A DNA stretch of 8,089 nucleotides. Origin: Bacteroidota bacterium (lineage in GTDB: Bacteria; Bacteroidota; Ignavibacteria; Ignavibacteriales; Ignavibacteriaceae). The stretch spans positions 1 through 8,089 of the forward strand of contig JAUZPC010000119.1 in assembly GCA_030706105.1 (NCBI GenBank), given 5' to 3'. A program made the position numbers and the translations under genes. The number at the start of each line of letters is the position of its first letter. Position 1 is the first letter of the stretch. Below the pieces are notes generated by a model that was not told the origin of the DNA, did no database searches, and was given only the letters and a program-made list of their open reading frames with translations. Shown in pieces: positions 1 to 6,194 of this stretch.

Positions 1-1
1 T

Positions 2-415
2 GTTGCCGGAATAGTTAAACAGACTGAAGGAGCTATCGGTTATGTTGAGTTGGCTTATGCTGAAAAAAATGGACTACCTTATGCTTCAATAAAAAATAAA
101 ACTGGTAATTTCGTACTGCCTTCTTTTGAGTCAGTTACTTCAGCAGCTTCCGGTTTTGTTAAGAATATTCCATCTGATATGCGCGTTGAGCTATTAAATG
201 CTGACGGTAAAAATTCTTATCCGATTTCCGCTTTTACTTGGTTGCTGGTTTATAAAAACATGCCTGACAAAAACAAAGCAAAGGCTCTTGTAGATTTCCT
301 AAAATGGTCAATGAAAGACGGTCAAAATTATGCCAAAGGCCTTTATTATGCCCCATTGCCAAAAGAAGTAATTAAATTAAACGAAAAAAAGATTGCTGAA
401 ATATCTCTAAAGTAA
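2..415 (+). CDS. pstS: Phosphate ABC transporter substrate-binding protein PstS, 3' part only
   Basis: This is the C-terminal 137 residues of a periplasmic phosphate-binding protein; the 5' part lies outside the window. The open frame reads through from base 2, so the first ATG- or TTG-like codons inside it are not starts. Recognisable PstS features are the segment GAIGYVELAYA near the visible start, the following hydrophilic stretch ending in NFVLPS, a Y-P-I-S-A-F-T-W strand, and the C-terminal helix region with KALVDFLKW and YYAPLP. The family captures orthophosphate and hands it to the PstC/PstA channel. The loops that contact phosphate and the export signal would lie upstream and cannot be inspected. 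The stop codon overlaps the pstC start in TAATG, and pstC, pstA and pstB follow on the same strand, which confirms the assignment. Confidence 0.95.
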   Translation, partial: VAGIVKQTEGAIGYVELAYAEKNGLPYASIKNKTGNFVLPSFESVTSAASGFVKNIPSDMRVELLNADGKNSYPISAFTWLLVYKNMPDKNKAKALVDFLKWSMKDGQNYAKGLYYAPLPKEVIKLNEKKIAEISLK

Positions 416-1434
416 TGCAGATAATAAATCTTATAAAAAGAAAAATATTTAAGCAGCAGGCAGGCATTATCTCCGTGGAAGCGCCTGCTGCTTCCTTTTC
501 AATTAAAAATTTGTTGGGAGGGAAGAATGTAGGGGACTTAGTGTTCCAAAATGTTCTCAGGTTCTTTGCTTCAATTCTACTTTTAATTGTTGTACTTATG
601 GTTATCCAAATGGTTAATCAGTCAATGCCCTCCATAAAGCAATTTGGTTGGAACTTTATTAAGAATAATACTTGGGATCCGGTTAAAGAAGAATACAGTG
701 CCTGGCCTTTTATATTTGGTACTTTATATTCATCTTTGTTAGCACTCCTAATTGCATTACCGCTTAGTTTGGGAGTCTCAATTTTCTTATCTGAATTTGC
801 TCCCAGATGGCTGGAAAAAATTGTTTCCCTTCTTGTTGAACTGCTTGCAGCAGTGCCAAGTATTGTTTATGGACTCTTTGGCATATTTGTACTTGCTCCT
901 TGGTTAAGAACAACTATTGAACCTGCCTTGGGCAATAAATTCGGCTTTTTACCTCTGTTTACGGGGCCTCCATACGGCTTGGGGATGTTCGCAGCCGTTA
1001 TTATTCTTGTTGTAATGATTTTGCCGATAATTACTTCCATTTCCCGTGATGTAATGAAAGCAATTCCTGTTACGCAACGGGAGGCAGCTTATGCTTTAGG
1101 TGCTACTAAATGGGAAGTTGTTAAAATTATTTTGGGTGGGGCAAAGTCCGGAATAGTAGGTGCAACTTTATTGGGTCTTGGCAGAGCCGTTGGAGAGACA
1201 ATGGCTGTAACAATGGTAATTGGCAACACTCCTCAAATATCATATTCCCTTTTTGAACCGGGGCATACAATGGCAAGCGTTATTGCTAATGAATTTTCTG
1301 AAGCCACAAGTACTTTGCATGTCAGCTCTTTAATTGAAATATCGTTACTGCTCTTTATTATAACAGTAATATTAAATGCTGCGGCCAGGTTAATCGTATG
1401 GGGAGTGACTAAAAAATATAAGGGCAGAAAATGA
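415..1434 (+). CDS. pstC: Phosphate ABC transporter permease PstC
   Basis: Inner-membrane permease that forms the phosphate channel with PstA. The 339-residue product has a soluble N-terminal segment of about 45 residues, then hydrophobic helices near residues 47-68, 98-126, 136-163, 187-209, 245-270 and 305-330, giving six spans. The ABC permease coupling loop begins REAAYALGATKW at residues 222-233 and would dock onto PstB. A GRAVGET motif at 256-262 carries the Arg and Glu typical of PstC, residues linked to function in the E. coli protein. WDPV at 87-90 and PFIFGTL at 98-104 are also typical. The start ATG overlaps the pstS stop by one base and has no clear Shine-Dalgarno sequence, so coupled translation is inferred. 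The N-terminal extension is somewhat long, but no better start is visible before the first helix. Confidence 0.96.
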   Translation: MQIINLIKRKIFKQQAGIISVEAPAASFSIKNLLGGKNVGDLVFQNVLRFFASILLLIVVLMVIQMVNQSMPSIKQFGWNFIKNNTWDPVKEEYSAWPFIFGTLYSSLLALLIALPLSLGVSIFLSEFAPRWLEKIVSLLVELLAAVPSIVYGLFGIFVLAPWLRTTIEPALGNKFGFLPLFTGPPYGLGMFAAVIILVVMILPIITSISRDVMKAIPVTQREAAYALGATKWEVVKIILGGAKSGIVGATLLGLGRAVGETMAVTMVIGNTPQISYSLFEPGHTMASVIANEFSEATSTLHVSSLIEISLLLFIITVILNAAARLIVWGVTKKYKGRK

Positions 1435-2276
1435 ATAATTTAATGCATTATAAATGGCGTAAAACTAAAAATATTATAATGGCAAGTTTATGCTTTATTA
1501 GTGCCATTGTTGCAATTGTACCATTGTTTATAATCCTTTTTTATACCATTTCTCAGGGCATTTCGTCAATAAATTGGGCATTCTTTACTCAGATGCCAAA
1601 ACCGGCCGGAGAAACGGGCGGGGGAATGGCTAATGCTTTAGCCGGTACGGGAATTTTAATTCTTATCGCATCATGTTTTGGTCTCCCAATTGGTATTTTC
1701 TCCGGCTTGTACTTGTCGGAAAATGAAGGTTCCATCTATGCAAAAAGTATAAAGTTTTTAGTGGAAGTACTAAATGGTGTTCCCTCAATTGTAATTGGTG
1801 TATTTGCTTATGTTGTATTTGTTATCCCGATGAAACACTTTAGTGCTATAGCCGGCGGATTTGCTTTGGGAATTTTAATGATGCCTCTAATTACGGGAAC
1901 CACCTTAGAAATGATTTCCTTAATTCCGCACTCCTATAGAGAAGCTGCTTTGGGTTTAGGAATTCCAAGATGGAAAACAACTCTTTTTGTAATATTTCCC
2001 GCTGCATTAAAAGGAATTTTGACCGGTATCTTACTTTCGATAGCAAGAGTTGCCGGTGAAACTGCTCCTTTGCTCTTTACTGCATTGGGCAACCGGTTTT
2101 GGTCAACGCAGTTGGATCAGCCAATAGCATCCCTTACTGTATTTATATACGATTATTCAAAAGCTCCTTTTGATGATTGGAATAGACAGGCCTGGGCTGC
2201 TGCTTTAGTATTAATAGTTTTAATTATGATTATCAATATTATTTTCAGATTTGTAACCCGTGAAAAATATGCATAA
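1431..2276 (+). CDS. pstA: Phosphate ABC transporter permease PstA
   Basis: Second inner-membrane subunit of the Pst phosphate importer. The 281-residue product has hydrophobic helices near residues 15-40, 70-95, 107-133, 138-157, 192-218 and 254-273. It has the FSGLYLSE segment at 90-97 and the NGVPSIVIG segment at 115-123, which match the equivalent helices of PstA and PstC proteins. The coupling loop starts REAALGLGIPRW at 170-181, and an ARVAGETAPLLFTA motif follows at 205-218, which is the PstA version of the Arg/Glu-containing helix. The start overlaps the pstC stop as ATGA, and the 3' end overlaps the pstB start. Length and motifs are normal, with no sign of damage. Confidence 0.96.
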   Translation: MNNLMHYKWRKTKNIIMASLCFISAIVAIVPLFIILFYTISQGISSINWAFFTQMPKPAGETGGGMANALAGTGILILIASCFGLPIGIFSGLYLSENEGSIYAKSIKFLVEVLNGVPSIVIGVFAYVVFVIPMKHFSAIAGGFALGILMMPLITGTTLEMISLIPHSYREAALGLGIPRWKTTLFVIFPAALKGILTGILLSIARVAGETAPLLFTALGNRFWSTQLDQPIASLTVFIYDYSKAPFDDWNRQAWAAALVLIVLIMIINIIFRFVTREKYA

Positions 2277-3090
2277 CGTTGAATTATTAAATATAACAGA
2301 AACTGCCGATAGCAATATCAGCAACAAAAAAGCAGAGAATAAAAAGGAAAAAATTAAAGTTGATAAACTAAATGCGTTTTTCGGGAACGTTAAGGCTTTG
2401 AATAATATTTCTTTGAGCTTTTCTGAAAACACCGTTACTGCTATAATAGGTCCCTCAGGTTGTGGTAAATCCACTTTGTTAAGATGCATAAACAGAATGC
2501 ATGAGGAGGTCTCCGGTACTTATGAAGGTATTATTTCTTTGGATGATGAGAATATTAAAGATAATGACCCGGTTTGGCTAAGACGCAAAATAGGGATGAT
2601 TTTTCAGAAGCCGAATCCTTTTCCCACTATGTCTATTATGGATAATGTAACTGCTGGTTTAAGGCTTAACGGAATTAGAAACAGAAGTAAGCTAAAAGAA
2701 ATAGCTGAGCAGAGTTTAAGACAGGCCTTCCTTTGGGATGAAGTTAAAGATATCTTAAAGCAGCCCGGCATTGCTCTTTCCGGCGGACAGCAGCAGCGTT
2801 TATGCATTGCAAGAACTTTAGCAGTTAGTCCTGAGGTTATATTAATGGATGAGCCTGCAAGTGCTCTTGATCCTCTTTCTACAAATAAAATAGAAGAACT
2901 CATTTTCGAGCTAAAGAAAAGTTACACTGTTATTATTGTTACGCACAACATGCAGCAGGCTGCAAGAGTAAGTGATTATACTGCATTTATGTATTTAGGG
3001 GAATTAGTTGAGTATAATAAAACTGCCAATATATTTACCAACCCTTCCAACAAACGGACTGAGGAGTATGTTACCGGCAGATTTGGCTGA
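2269..3090 (+). CDS. pstB: Phosphate ABC transporter ATP-binding protein PstB
   Basis: Cytoplasmic ATPase that powers the PstCA channel. Counted from the ATG at 2269 (273 residues), it shows Walker A GPSGCGKS at 61-68, the Q-loop Gln at 113 in FQKPNPFPTMSI, the ABC signature LSGGQQQR at 170-177, Walker B VILMDE at 190-195 and the H-loop His at 226. The FQKPNPFP stretch and the C-terminal GRFG are hallmarks of PstB rather than other ABC ATPases. All catalytic positions are intact. The start is uncertain: an in-frame GTG at 2260 would add three residues. I chose the ATG, which lies inside the last codons of pstA and overlaps it by 8 nt. About 30 Lys/Asn-rich residues precede the ABC domain, a little longer than usual. 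No phoU gene follows. Confidence 0.97.
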   Translation: MHNVELLNITETADSNISNKKAENKKEKIKVDKLNAFFGNVKALNNISLSFSENTVTAIIGPSGCGKSTLLRCINRMHEEVSGTYEGIISLDDENIKDNDPVWLRRKIGMIFQKPNPFPTMSIMDNVTAGLRLNGIRNRSKLKEIAEQSLRQAFLWDEVKDILKQPGIALSGGQQQRLCIARTLAVSPEVILMDEPASALDPLSTNKIEELIFELKKSYTVIIVTHNMQQAARVSDYTAFMYLGELVEYNKTANIFTNPSNKRTEEYVTGRFG

Positions 3091-3173
3091 TATCAATTAA
3101 CAATGATAGTAATATTCTAATCGAAAAAACTGTTGCTGATAAAATAGTTTTATTGTAATATTTAAAACAATAT

Positions 3174-3195
3174 GAGCCCGTTTTTATGTGGGCTC
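3174..3195. terminator. Short hairpin between convergent genes, possible bidirectional terminator
   Basis: A perfect 6-bp G/C-rich stem, GAGCCC at 3174-3179 pairing with GGGCTC at 3190-3195, encloses a 10-nt loop. It lies 84 nt after the pstB stop and 28 nt after the stop of the opposing esterase gene. The trailing U-tracts are poor on both strands: TTTGCATTT on the plus strand and ATATTGTTTT on the minus strand. A terminator role is therefore inferred mainly from the position between two convergent units. Confidence 0.5.
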
Positions 3196-3222
3196 TTTGC
3201 ATTTAATAATATCAGGATCAAT

Positions 3223-4356
3223 CTATTTCCTTAAAAATAACTCCAGAGGCATATATGACCTTTTTGCCCAGGCGGCTTCATTGTGCGATGCTTCTTTATC
3301 TATAAAAAATGTTACATCTTTTCCGGTTTTGTATCCCATGGAGTCAAGCAATTCAACTGTCTCTTTTATTCCTGGTAACAGCCTTGCGTCTAAATCAATG
3401 CCACCGTTATCAACATAGAGCTGAATGTCTTTCTTGGGCCCTCTATAGCTTTTTATATAATTTGTATAATCCAATTCATCAATTTTAAAAGCAGGGGAGA
3501 AGCATGCAGCTTTTGAAAATACTTCTGAATGCTGCCATGCAAGCATAAAAGAAATCAATCCCCCCATTGATGAGCCCCAGGTAATTGTATTATTTCTATC
3601 CGGTAAAGTGCGGTATGTGCTGTCAATAAACGGTTTTAGTCTTTGAATAATGAAATTCATATATGCTTCCCCTTTTCTTCCATATGAATAATCGGCAAAA
3701 CGATCTGCGGTGCAATATATACCGACAATTATAACTCCCTTTATCTTATTTGCCCTAATAAGGCTGTCAGCTGTTTCGTCTAACTGCCAGTCAATACCGA
3801 ATGAAGCAGTACCGGGGTCAAACAGGTTTTGCCCGTCGTGAGCATAAATAACAGGGTATTTTGCATCTTTATCTTTATCGTAGAATGGAGGTAACCAAAC
3901 GACTACATCTCTCTGTAAGATACTGTCTCCCTGCATTGCCGGATGATATTTTAACATGCCGGTTACTTTACCTCTAAATGAACTGCGTTGTTTTTGTGTA
4001 CCCCATTTATTTATGGTATAGGTTAAGGCCGTATCTTGGGATAATCTAACAGTAGTATTATTTGGAAGAGAACCGTCGTCATTAAGCGCTTCATTTGCCC
4101 AACTGCCTTTTGTGAATTTAAATTGGAGCGTCTCGGGTTTATCAAATTCAAGTAATAGAACAAATGTTGAATCATTTACACGGTTTAATTTTTGTGCCAT
4201 GCTTTCCTGCCAGCGCCCAAGTTTGATGTCATCACCAATTATAAAAACATTTTCATCCTTTAATACGGAATGTGAGTAGACTTTAACATTAAACTTAACC
4301 TGCGGGAAGGTTGTTATTGTTAGTATCAATAGTAACGGTACAATAAATTTATGCAT
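3223..4356 (-). CDS. Secreted alpha/beta-hydrolase esterase with N-terminal CBM20-like domain
   Basis: The predicted product is 377 residues. It begins MHKFIVPLLLILTITTF, a signal peptide that argues for export. Residues about 21-120 resemble a starch-binding CBM20 fold, with an IGDDIKLGRW segment (Trp at 49), an LQFKFTKGSW segment and a final INKWG. The rest is a putative esterase domain of the esterase D/enterochelin esterase superfamily: a VVVWLPP strand, the HDGQNLFD segment at 173-180, the nucleophile elbow GSSMGG with Ser 263, an acidic candidate at Asp 316 or 321 in YVDNGGIDLD, and His 358 in ASHNEAAW. The family hydrolyses ester bonds; the substrate here is unknown. The frame stays open to 4521, but that extension has no signal peptide and would overlap the upstream peptidase gene, so I start at 4356. 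It lies 31 nt after that gene, probably in one operon. Confidence 0.9.
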   Translation of the reverse strand: MHKFIVPLLLILTITTFPQVKFNVKVYSHSVLKDENVFIIGDDIKLGRWQESMAQKLNRVNDSTFVLLLEFDKPETLQFKFTKGSWANEALNDDGSLPNNTTVRLSQDTALTYTINKWGTQKQRSSFRGKVTGMLKYHPAMQGDSILQRDVVVWLPPFYDKDKDAKYPVIYAHDGQNLFDPGTASFGIDWQLDETADSLIRANKIKGVIIVGIYCTADRFADYSYGRKGEAYMNFIIQRLKPFIDSTYRTLPDRNNTITWGSSMGGLISFMLAWQHSEVFSKAACFSPAFKIDELDYTNYIKSYRGPKKDIQLYVDNGGIDLDARLLPGIKETVELLDSMGYKTGKDVTFFIDKEASHNEAAWAKRSYMPLELFLRK

Positions 4357-4387
4357 AGTTGTTATATTATTAGTTGGTTGATAAAAT

Positions 4388-5032
4388 TTATTTTTCAAAA
4401 TGTTGATAATCTTTTGATCTTTTCCAGTTGCCGCCCCACTGCCAGCCGAGTTTTGCAAATTCGTTTTTAATGGTGTTATTTTTTGAAAATACTCCCTGCT
4501 TTTCAGGTGTGTATCTGGCATTGTATGGTTCTGTCATTCCGTTCTTTATTTTTGGATTAATAAGTGGGTTTATATCAATTGCTTTGCCGTACGAGTGCTT
4601 TGATAAAATTTTAGTTCCTTTAATTTTACGGTAGTTGAAAGCTGACGTATTATTATCCCTCATTGATAAGGAATCAATCCAGTTGTATTTTGAAATCGGA
4701 ATTACTTTTGCCACAGGAAATTTATTATCTAAAATTTTTTTAAAAATTCTTTTAATATCTTTTTCCAAATCTTTATGAATTAATAATTGACCAGAGTGCA
4801 GCTTTCCGTCAAATGAATAATATGCAACTGATACTAATCTTAGAGTATTCAATATATCCTTTGGCGCATTACATCCTTTTAGTGCCTGAGCTAAAGTGTA
4901 CTTGCAATCCCTGATTGTGTCGTTTCTGATTGCCGGGTCATTTATTCTTATTACAGCATTAACATTTGGCTGAAATAGCAGAATAAAAAATGTGCAAATC
5001 GTAAGTAAAGTTGTTTTTAATAGTCTATTCAT
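4388..5032 (-). CDS. Exported M15-family zinc peptidase (D-alanyl-D-alanine carboxypeptidase / endolysin type)
   Basis: The 214-residue product has an N-terminal signal peptide (hydrophobic 7-20, likely cleavage after VNA at 24-26). Its C-terminal half matches M15 peptidases. Zn ligands are His 146 and Asp 153 in SKHSYGKAID and His 211 in DYQHFE, with Asp 208 three residues before the last His as likely catalytic acid. This D-x-x-H spacing is that of the M15C endolysin-like group. The upstream NNTSAFNYR segment (127-135) is also typical of these enzymes and probably helps bind substrate. It should act on peptidoglycan peptides in the periplasm; whether it cuts D-Ala-D-Ala or L-Ala-D-Glu bonds cannot be read from sequence. 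It is the first gene of a minus-strand pair with the esterase and is divergent from the FKBP gene. A candidate promoter element lies just upstream. Confidence 0.9.
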   Translation of the reverse strand: MNRLLKTTLLTICTFFILLFQPNVNAVIRINDPAIRNDTIRDCKYTLAQALKGCNAPKDILNTLRLVSVAYYSFDGKLHSGQLLIHKDLEKDIKRIFKKILDNKFPVAKVIPISKYNWIDSLSMRDNNTSAFNYRKIKGTKILSKHSYGKAIDINPLINPKIKNGMTEPYNARYTPEKQGVFSKNNTIKNEFAKLGWQWGGNWKRSKDYQHFEK

Positions 5033-5046
5033 AAAAAATCATTTTA

Positions 5047-5054
5047 CAAAAATA
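5047..5054 (-). promoter_or_regulatory. Candidate Bacteroidota-type -7 element for the M15 peptidase gene
   Basis: On the minus strand this reads TATTTTTG, which fits the TAnnTTTG consensus of the Bacteroidota housekeeping sigma factor. It lies 14 nt before the ATG, so the leader would be very short. No convincing TTTG at the -33 position was found. In A/T-rich DNA such matches arise by chance. Confidence 0.22.
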
Positions 5055-5134
5055 CAAAATAGAGAACAACTAATGAATATGATATTTATCTACTTTTCAA
5101 TATATTTAAATTTCAATAATTAAACGGAATGCAC

Positions 5135-5962
5135 ATGAAAAAAACTTTTTTAATCTTTTCTGCCATGACTTTCTTTTTCACTTTAGTGCTTAATGCACAA
5201 GTTGTAGAACTAAAAAGTGGTGTGAAGTATAAGGATGAAGTTAAAGGCGCAGGCGTTGCTGCCGATTCTAATAAATTTGTTACATTTAGCTTAGTTGGAT
5301 GGTTTGTAAAAGACTCTGTTAATGTTTTTGGTAATTGGGAAAGTGATACTACTAAAGAAAAGTTTATGGATACCAATGCTGAGGGACAGGAAGTTAAAAT
5401 TACTTTATTAACCGGTGGTCTTAATCCTGCAATTGAAAGCGGAATTATCGGTATGAAGCCCGGTGGAAAAAGACAAATATTTGTTCCATCTGTACTGTTA
5501 GCACAGGAGCAAAAAAATAATATGCTTCCTCCAAAAACAGATATTAAATTAGTTGTAGAGCTTAAAGAAGTGAAAGAGGTTAAAATGGTTCAGAAATGGG
5601 TTGTTGAAGAAAAATTGTTTAATACTACTCCAACCGGTTTAAAATACGCAATGGTTAAAGTTGGCCAGGGTCCTAAGCCTAAAGCCGGCGATACAGTTGA
5701 AGTTCATTATTCAGGATTTTTACTCGATGGCAAAAAGTTTGATAGTTCCGTTGAAAGAGATGATCCAATTAAATTTGTTTTAGGACAGCATCAGGTTATT
5801 GCTGGCTGGGATGAAGGTATTGCTTTATTGAATAAAGGTGCTAAAGCTCAGTTTGTTATACCAGCAAGTTTAGCTTATGGTGATAAAGGTGCTGGAAATG
5901 TAATACCGCCAAAAGCTATTTTAGTTTTTGATGTTGAGCTTATTAGTATTAACGGAAAATAA
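5135..5962 (+). CDS. Exported FKBP-type peptidyl-prolyl cis-trans isomerase, tandem domains
   Basis: The 275-residue product should catalyse proline isomerisation in envelope proteins. It starts MKKTFLIFSAMTFFF and has a likely signal cleavage after LNA at 19-21. I chose the ATG at 5135 because CGGA lies 6 nt upstream; the in-frame ATG at 5129 would abut that sequence and adds only two residues. The C-terminal domain (about 167-273) is a canonical FKBP: Tyr 192, Phe 202, Asp 203, Phe 214, Val 221, Ile 222, Trp 225, Tyr 248, Ile 257 and Phe 265 correspond to the ligand-lining residues. The N-terminal part (about 24-147) looks like a second FKBP fold, with GMKPGGKRQIFVPSVLL and LPPKTDIKLVVELKEV matching the later strands, but it lacks the equivalent Trp and Tyr and is probably non-catalytic. 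The gene is monocistronic, divergent from the peptidase pair, and ends at a strong terminator. Confidence 0.93.
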   Translation: MKKTFLIFSAMTFFFTLVLNAQVVELKSGVKYKDEVKGAGVAADSNKFVTFSLVGWFVKDSVNVFGNWESDTTKEKFMDTNAEGQEVKITLLTGGLNPAIESGIIGMKPGGKRQIFVPSVLLAQEQKNNMLPPKTDIKLVVELKEVKEVKMVQKWVVEEKLFNTTPTGLKYAMVKVGQGPKPKAGDTVEVHYSGFLLDGKKFDSSVERDDPIKFVLGQHQVIAGWDEGIALLNKGAKAQFVIPASLAYGDKGAGNVIPPKAILVFDVELISINGK

Positions 5963-5991
5963 AGTAGTTATAAAGTTTATAAAGTTAAATG

Positions 5992-6048
5992 TCGAAAGCT
6001 GATAAAGCTGCTTAACTGCTGCTTTGTTAGCTTTCGATTTTTTTTTTT
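5992..6048 (+). terminator. Strong intrinsic terminator of the FKBP gene
   Basis: A 17-bp stem pairs 5992-6008 with 6021-6037 across a 12-nt loop. Fifteen pairs are Watson-Crick and two are G-U. A run of 11 T residues (6038-6048) follows directly. It starts 30 nt after the FKBP stop codon. The form is textbook for plus-strand Rho-independent termination. The FN3K operon approaches from the opposite side, but the minus strand has an A-run rather than a T-run on the entering side, so any use in that direction would rely on the hairpin alone. Confidence 0.93.
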
Positions 6049-6099
6049 ACATATGTGATTTATTTACAAAGTAACACTCTGGTTCACAAGTTATGTGCT

Positions 6100-6131
6100 G
6101 GGAAAATAGAATAGGGATGGGAAAAAGTGGG
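6100..6131 (+). other. Four GGG runs, possible G-quadruplex motif
   Basis: Four GGG triplets at 6100-6102, 6114-6116, 6119-6121 and 6129-6131 are separated by loops of 11, 2 and 7 nt. This fits a relaxed three-tetrad quadruplex pattern; the first loop is longer than the strict limit of 7. It lies in the non-coding gap between two convergent genes, after the FKBP terminator. Folding and function are unproven. Confidence 0.3.
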
Positions 6132-6135
6132 TATG

Positions 6136-6165
6136 ATGGAAAAATAATAGAGAATATTTTTCCAT
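6136..6165. other. A/T-rich perfect hairpin downstream of the FN3K gene
   Basis: An 11-bp perfect inverted repeat pairs 6136-6146 with 6155-6165 around an 8-nt loop. On the minus strand it begins 27 nt after the FN3K stop codon. It could mark the 3' end of the phosphatase-FN3K transcript, but no U-tract follows the stem on that strand (the next bases read CATACCCAC), so it is not a standard intrinsic terminator. Confidence 0.45.
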
Positions 6166-6194
6166 TTTCAATTCTCAATTATCCATTATTAATT
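6160..6194. repeat. Degenerate heptanucleotide tandem repeat, five units
   Basis: Five consecutive 7-nt units read TTCCATT, TTCAATT, CTCAATT, ATCCATT and ATTAATT. The shared pattern is NTCMATT, with one deviation in the last unit. The array overlaps the right arm of the neighbouring hairpin and its last unit reaches two bases into the FN3K stop codon. Similar short degenerate tandem repeats are known from intergenic regions of cyanobacteria and some Bacteroidota; no function is inferred. Confidence 0.55.

Noticed and set aside
50..52. TTG as a possible start of a short gene at the left edge.
   Set aside because: The same frame is open from base 2 and encodes typical PstS sequence, so the TTG is an internal Leu codon.
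2220..2903. Two minus-strand open frames opposite pstB (2220-2489 and 2604-2903).
   Set aside because: They lie antisense to a fully conserved ABC ATPase and their translations show no recognisable domain.
3129..3151. AAAACT/AGTTTT pairing after pstB as a terminator.
   Set aside because: The stem is 6 bp and mostly A/T; the GAGCCC hairpin further downstream is a better candidate.
3188..3418. Plus-strand open frame opposite the esterase C-terminus.
   Set aside because: It is antisense to conserved esterase sequence, begins inside the hairpin region and has no recognisable features.
4357..4521. N-terminal extension of the esterase reading frame to 4521.
   Set aside because: It would overlap the peptidase gene by over 130 nt and bury the clear signal peptide at residue 56; the ATG at 4356 is the natural start.
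4428..4634. Plus-strand open frame opposite the M15 peptidase.
   Set aside because: It is antisense to the zinc-binding region of a real gene, and its hydrophobicity follows from the opposite strand.
5113..5376. Minus-strand open frame opposite the FKBP start.
   Set aside because: It overlaps a clear signal peptide gene on the other strand and has no domain or plausible start context.
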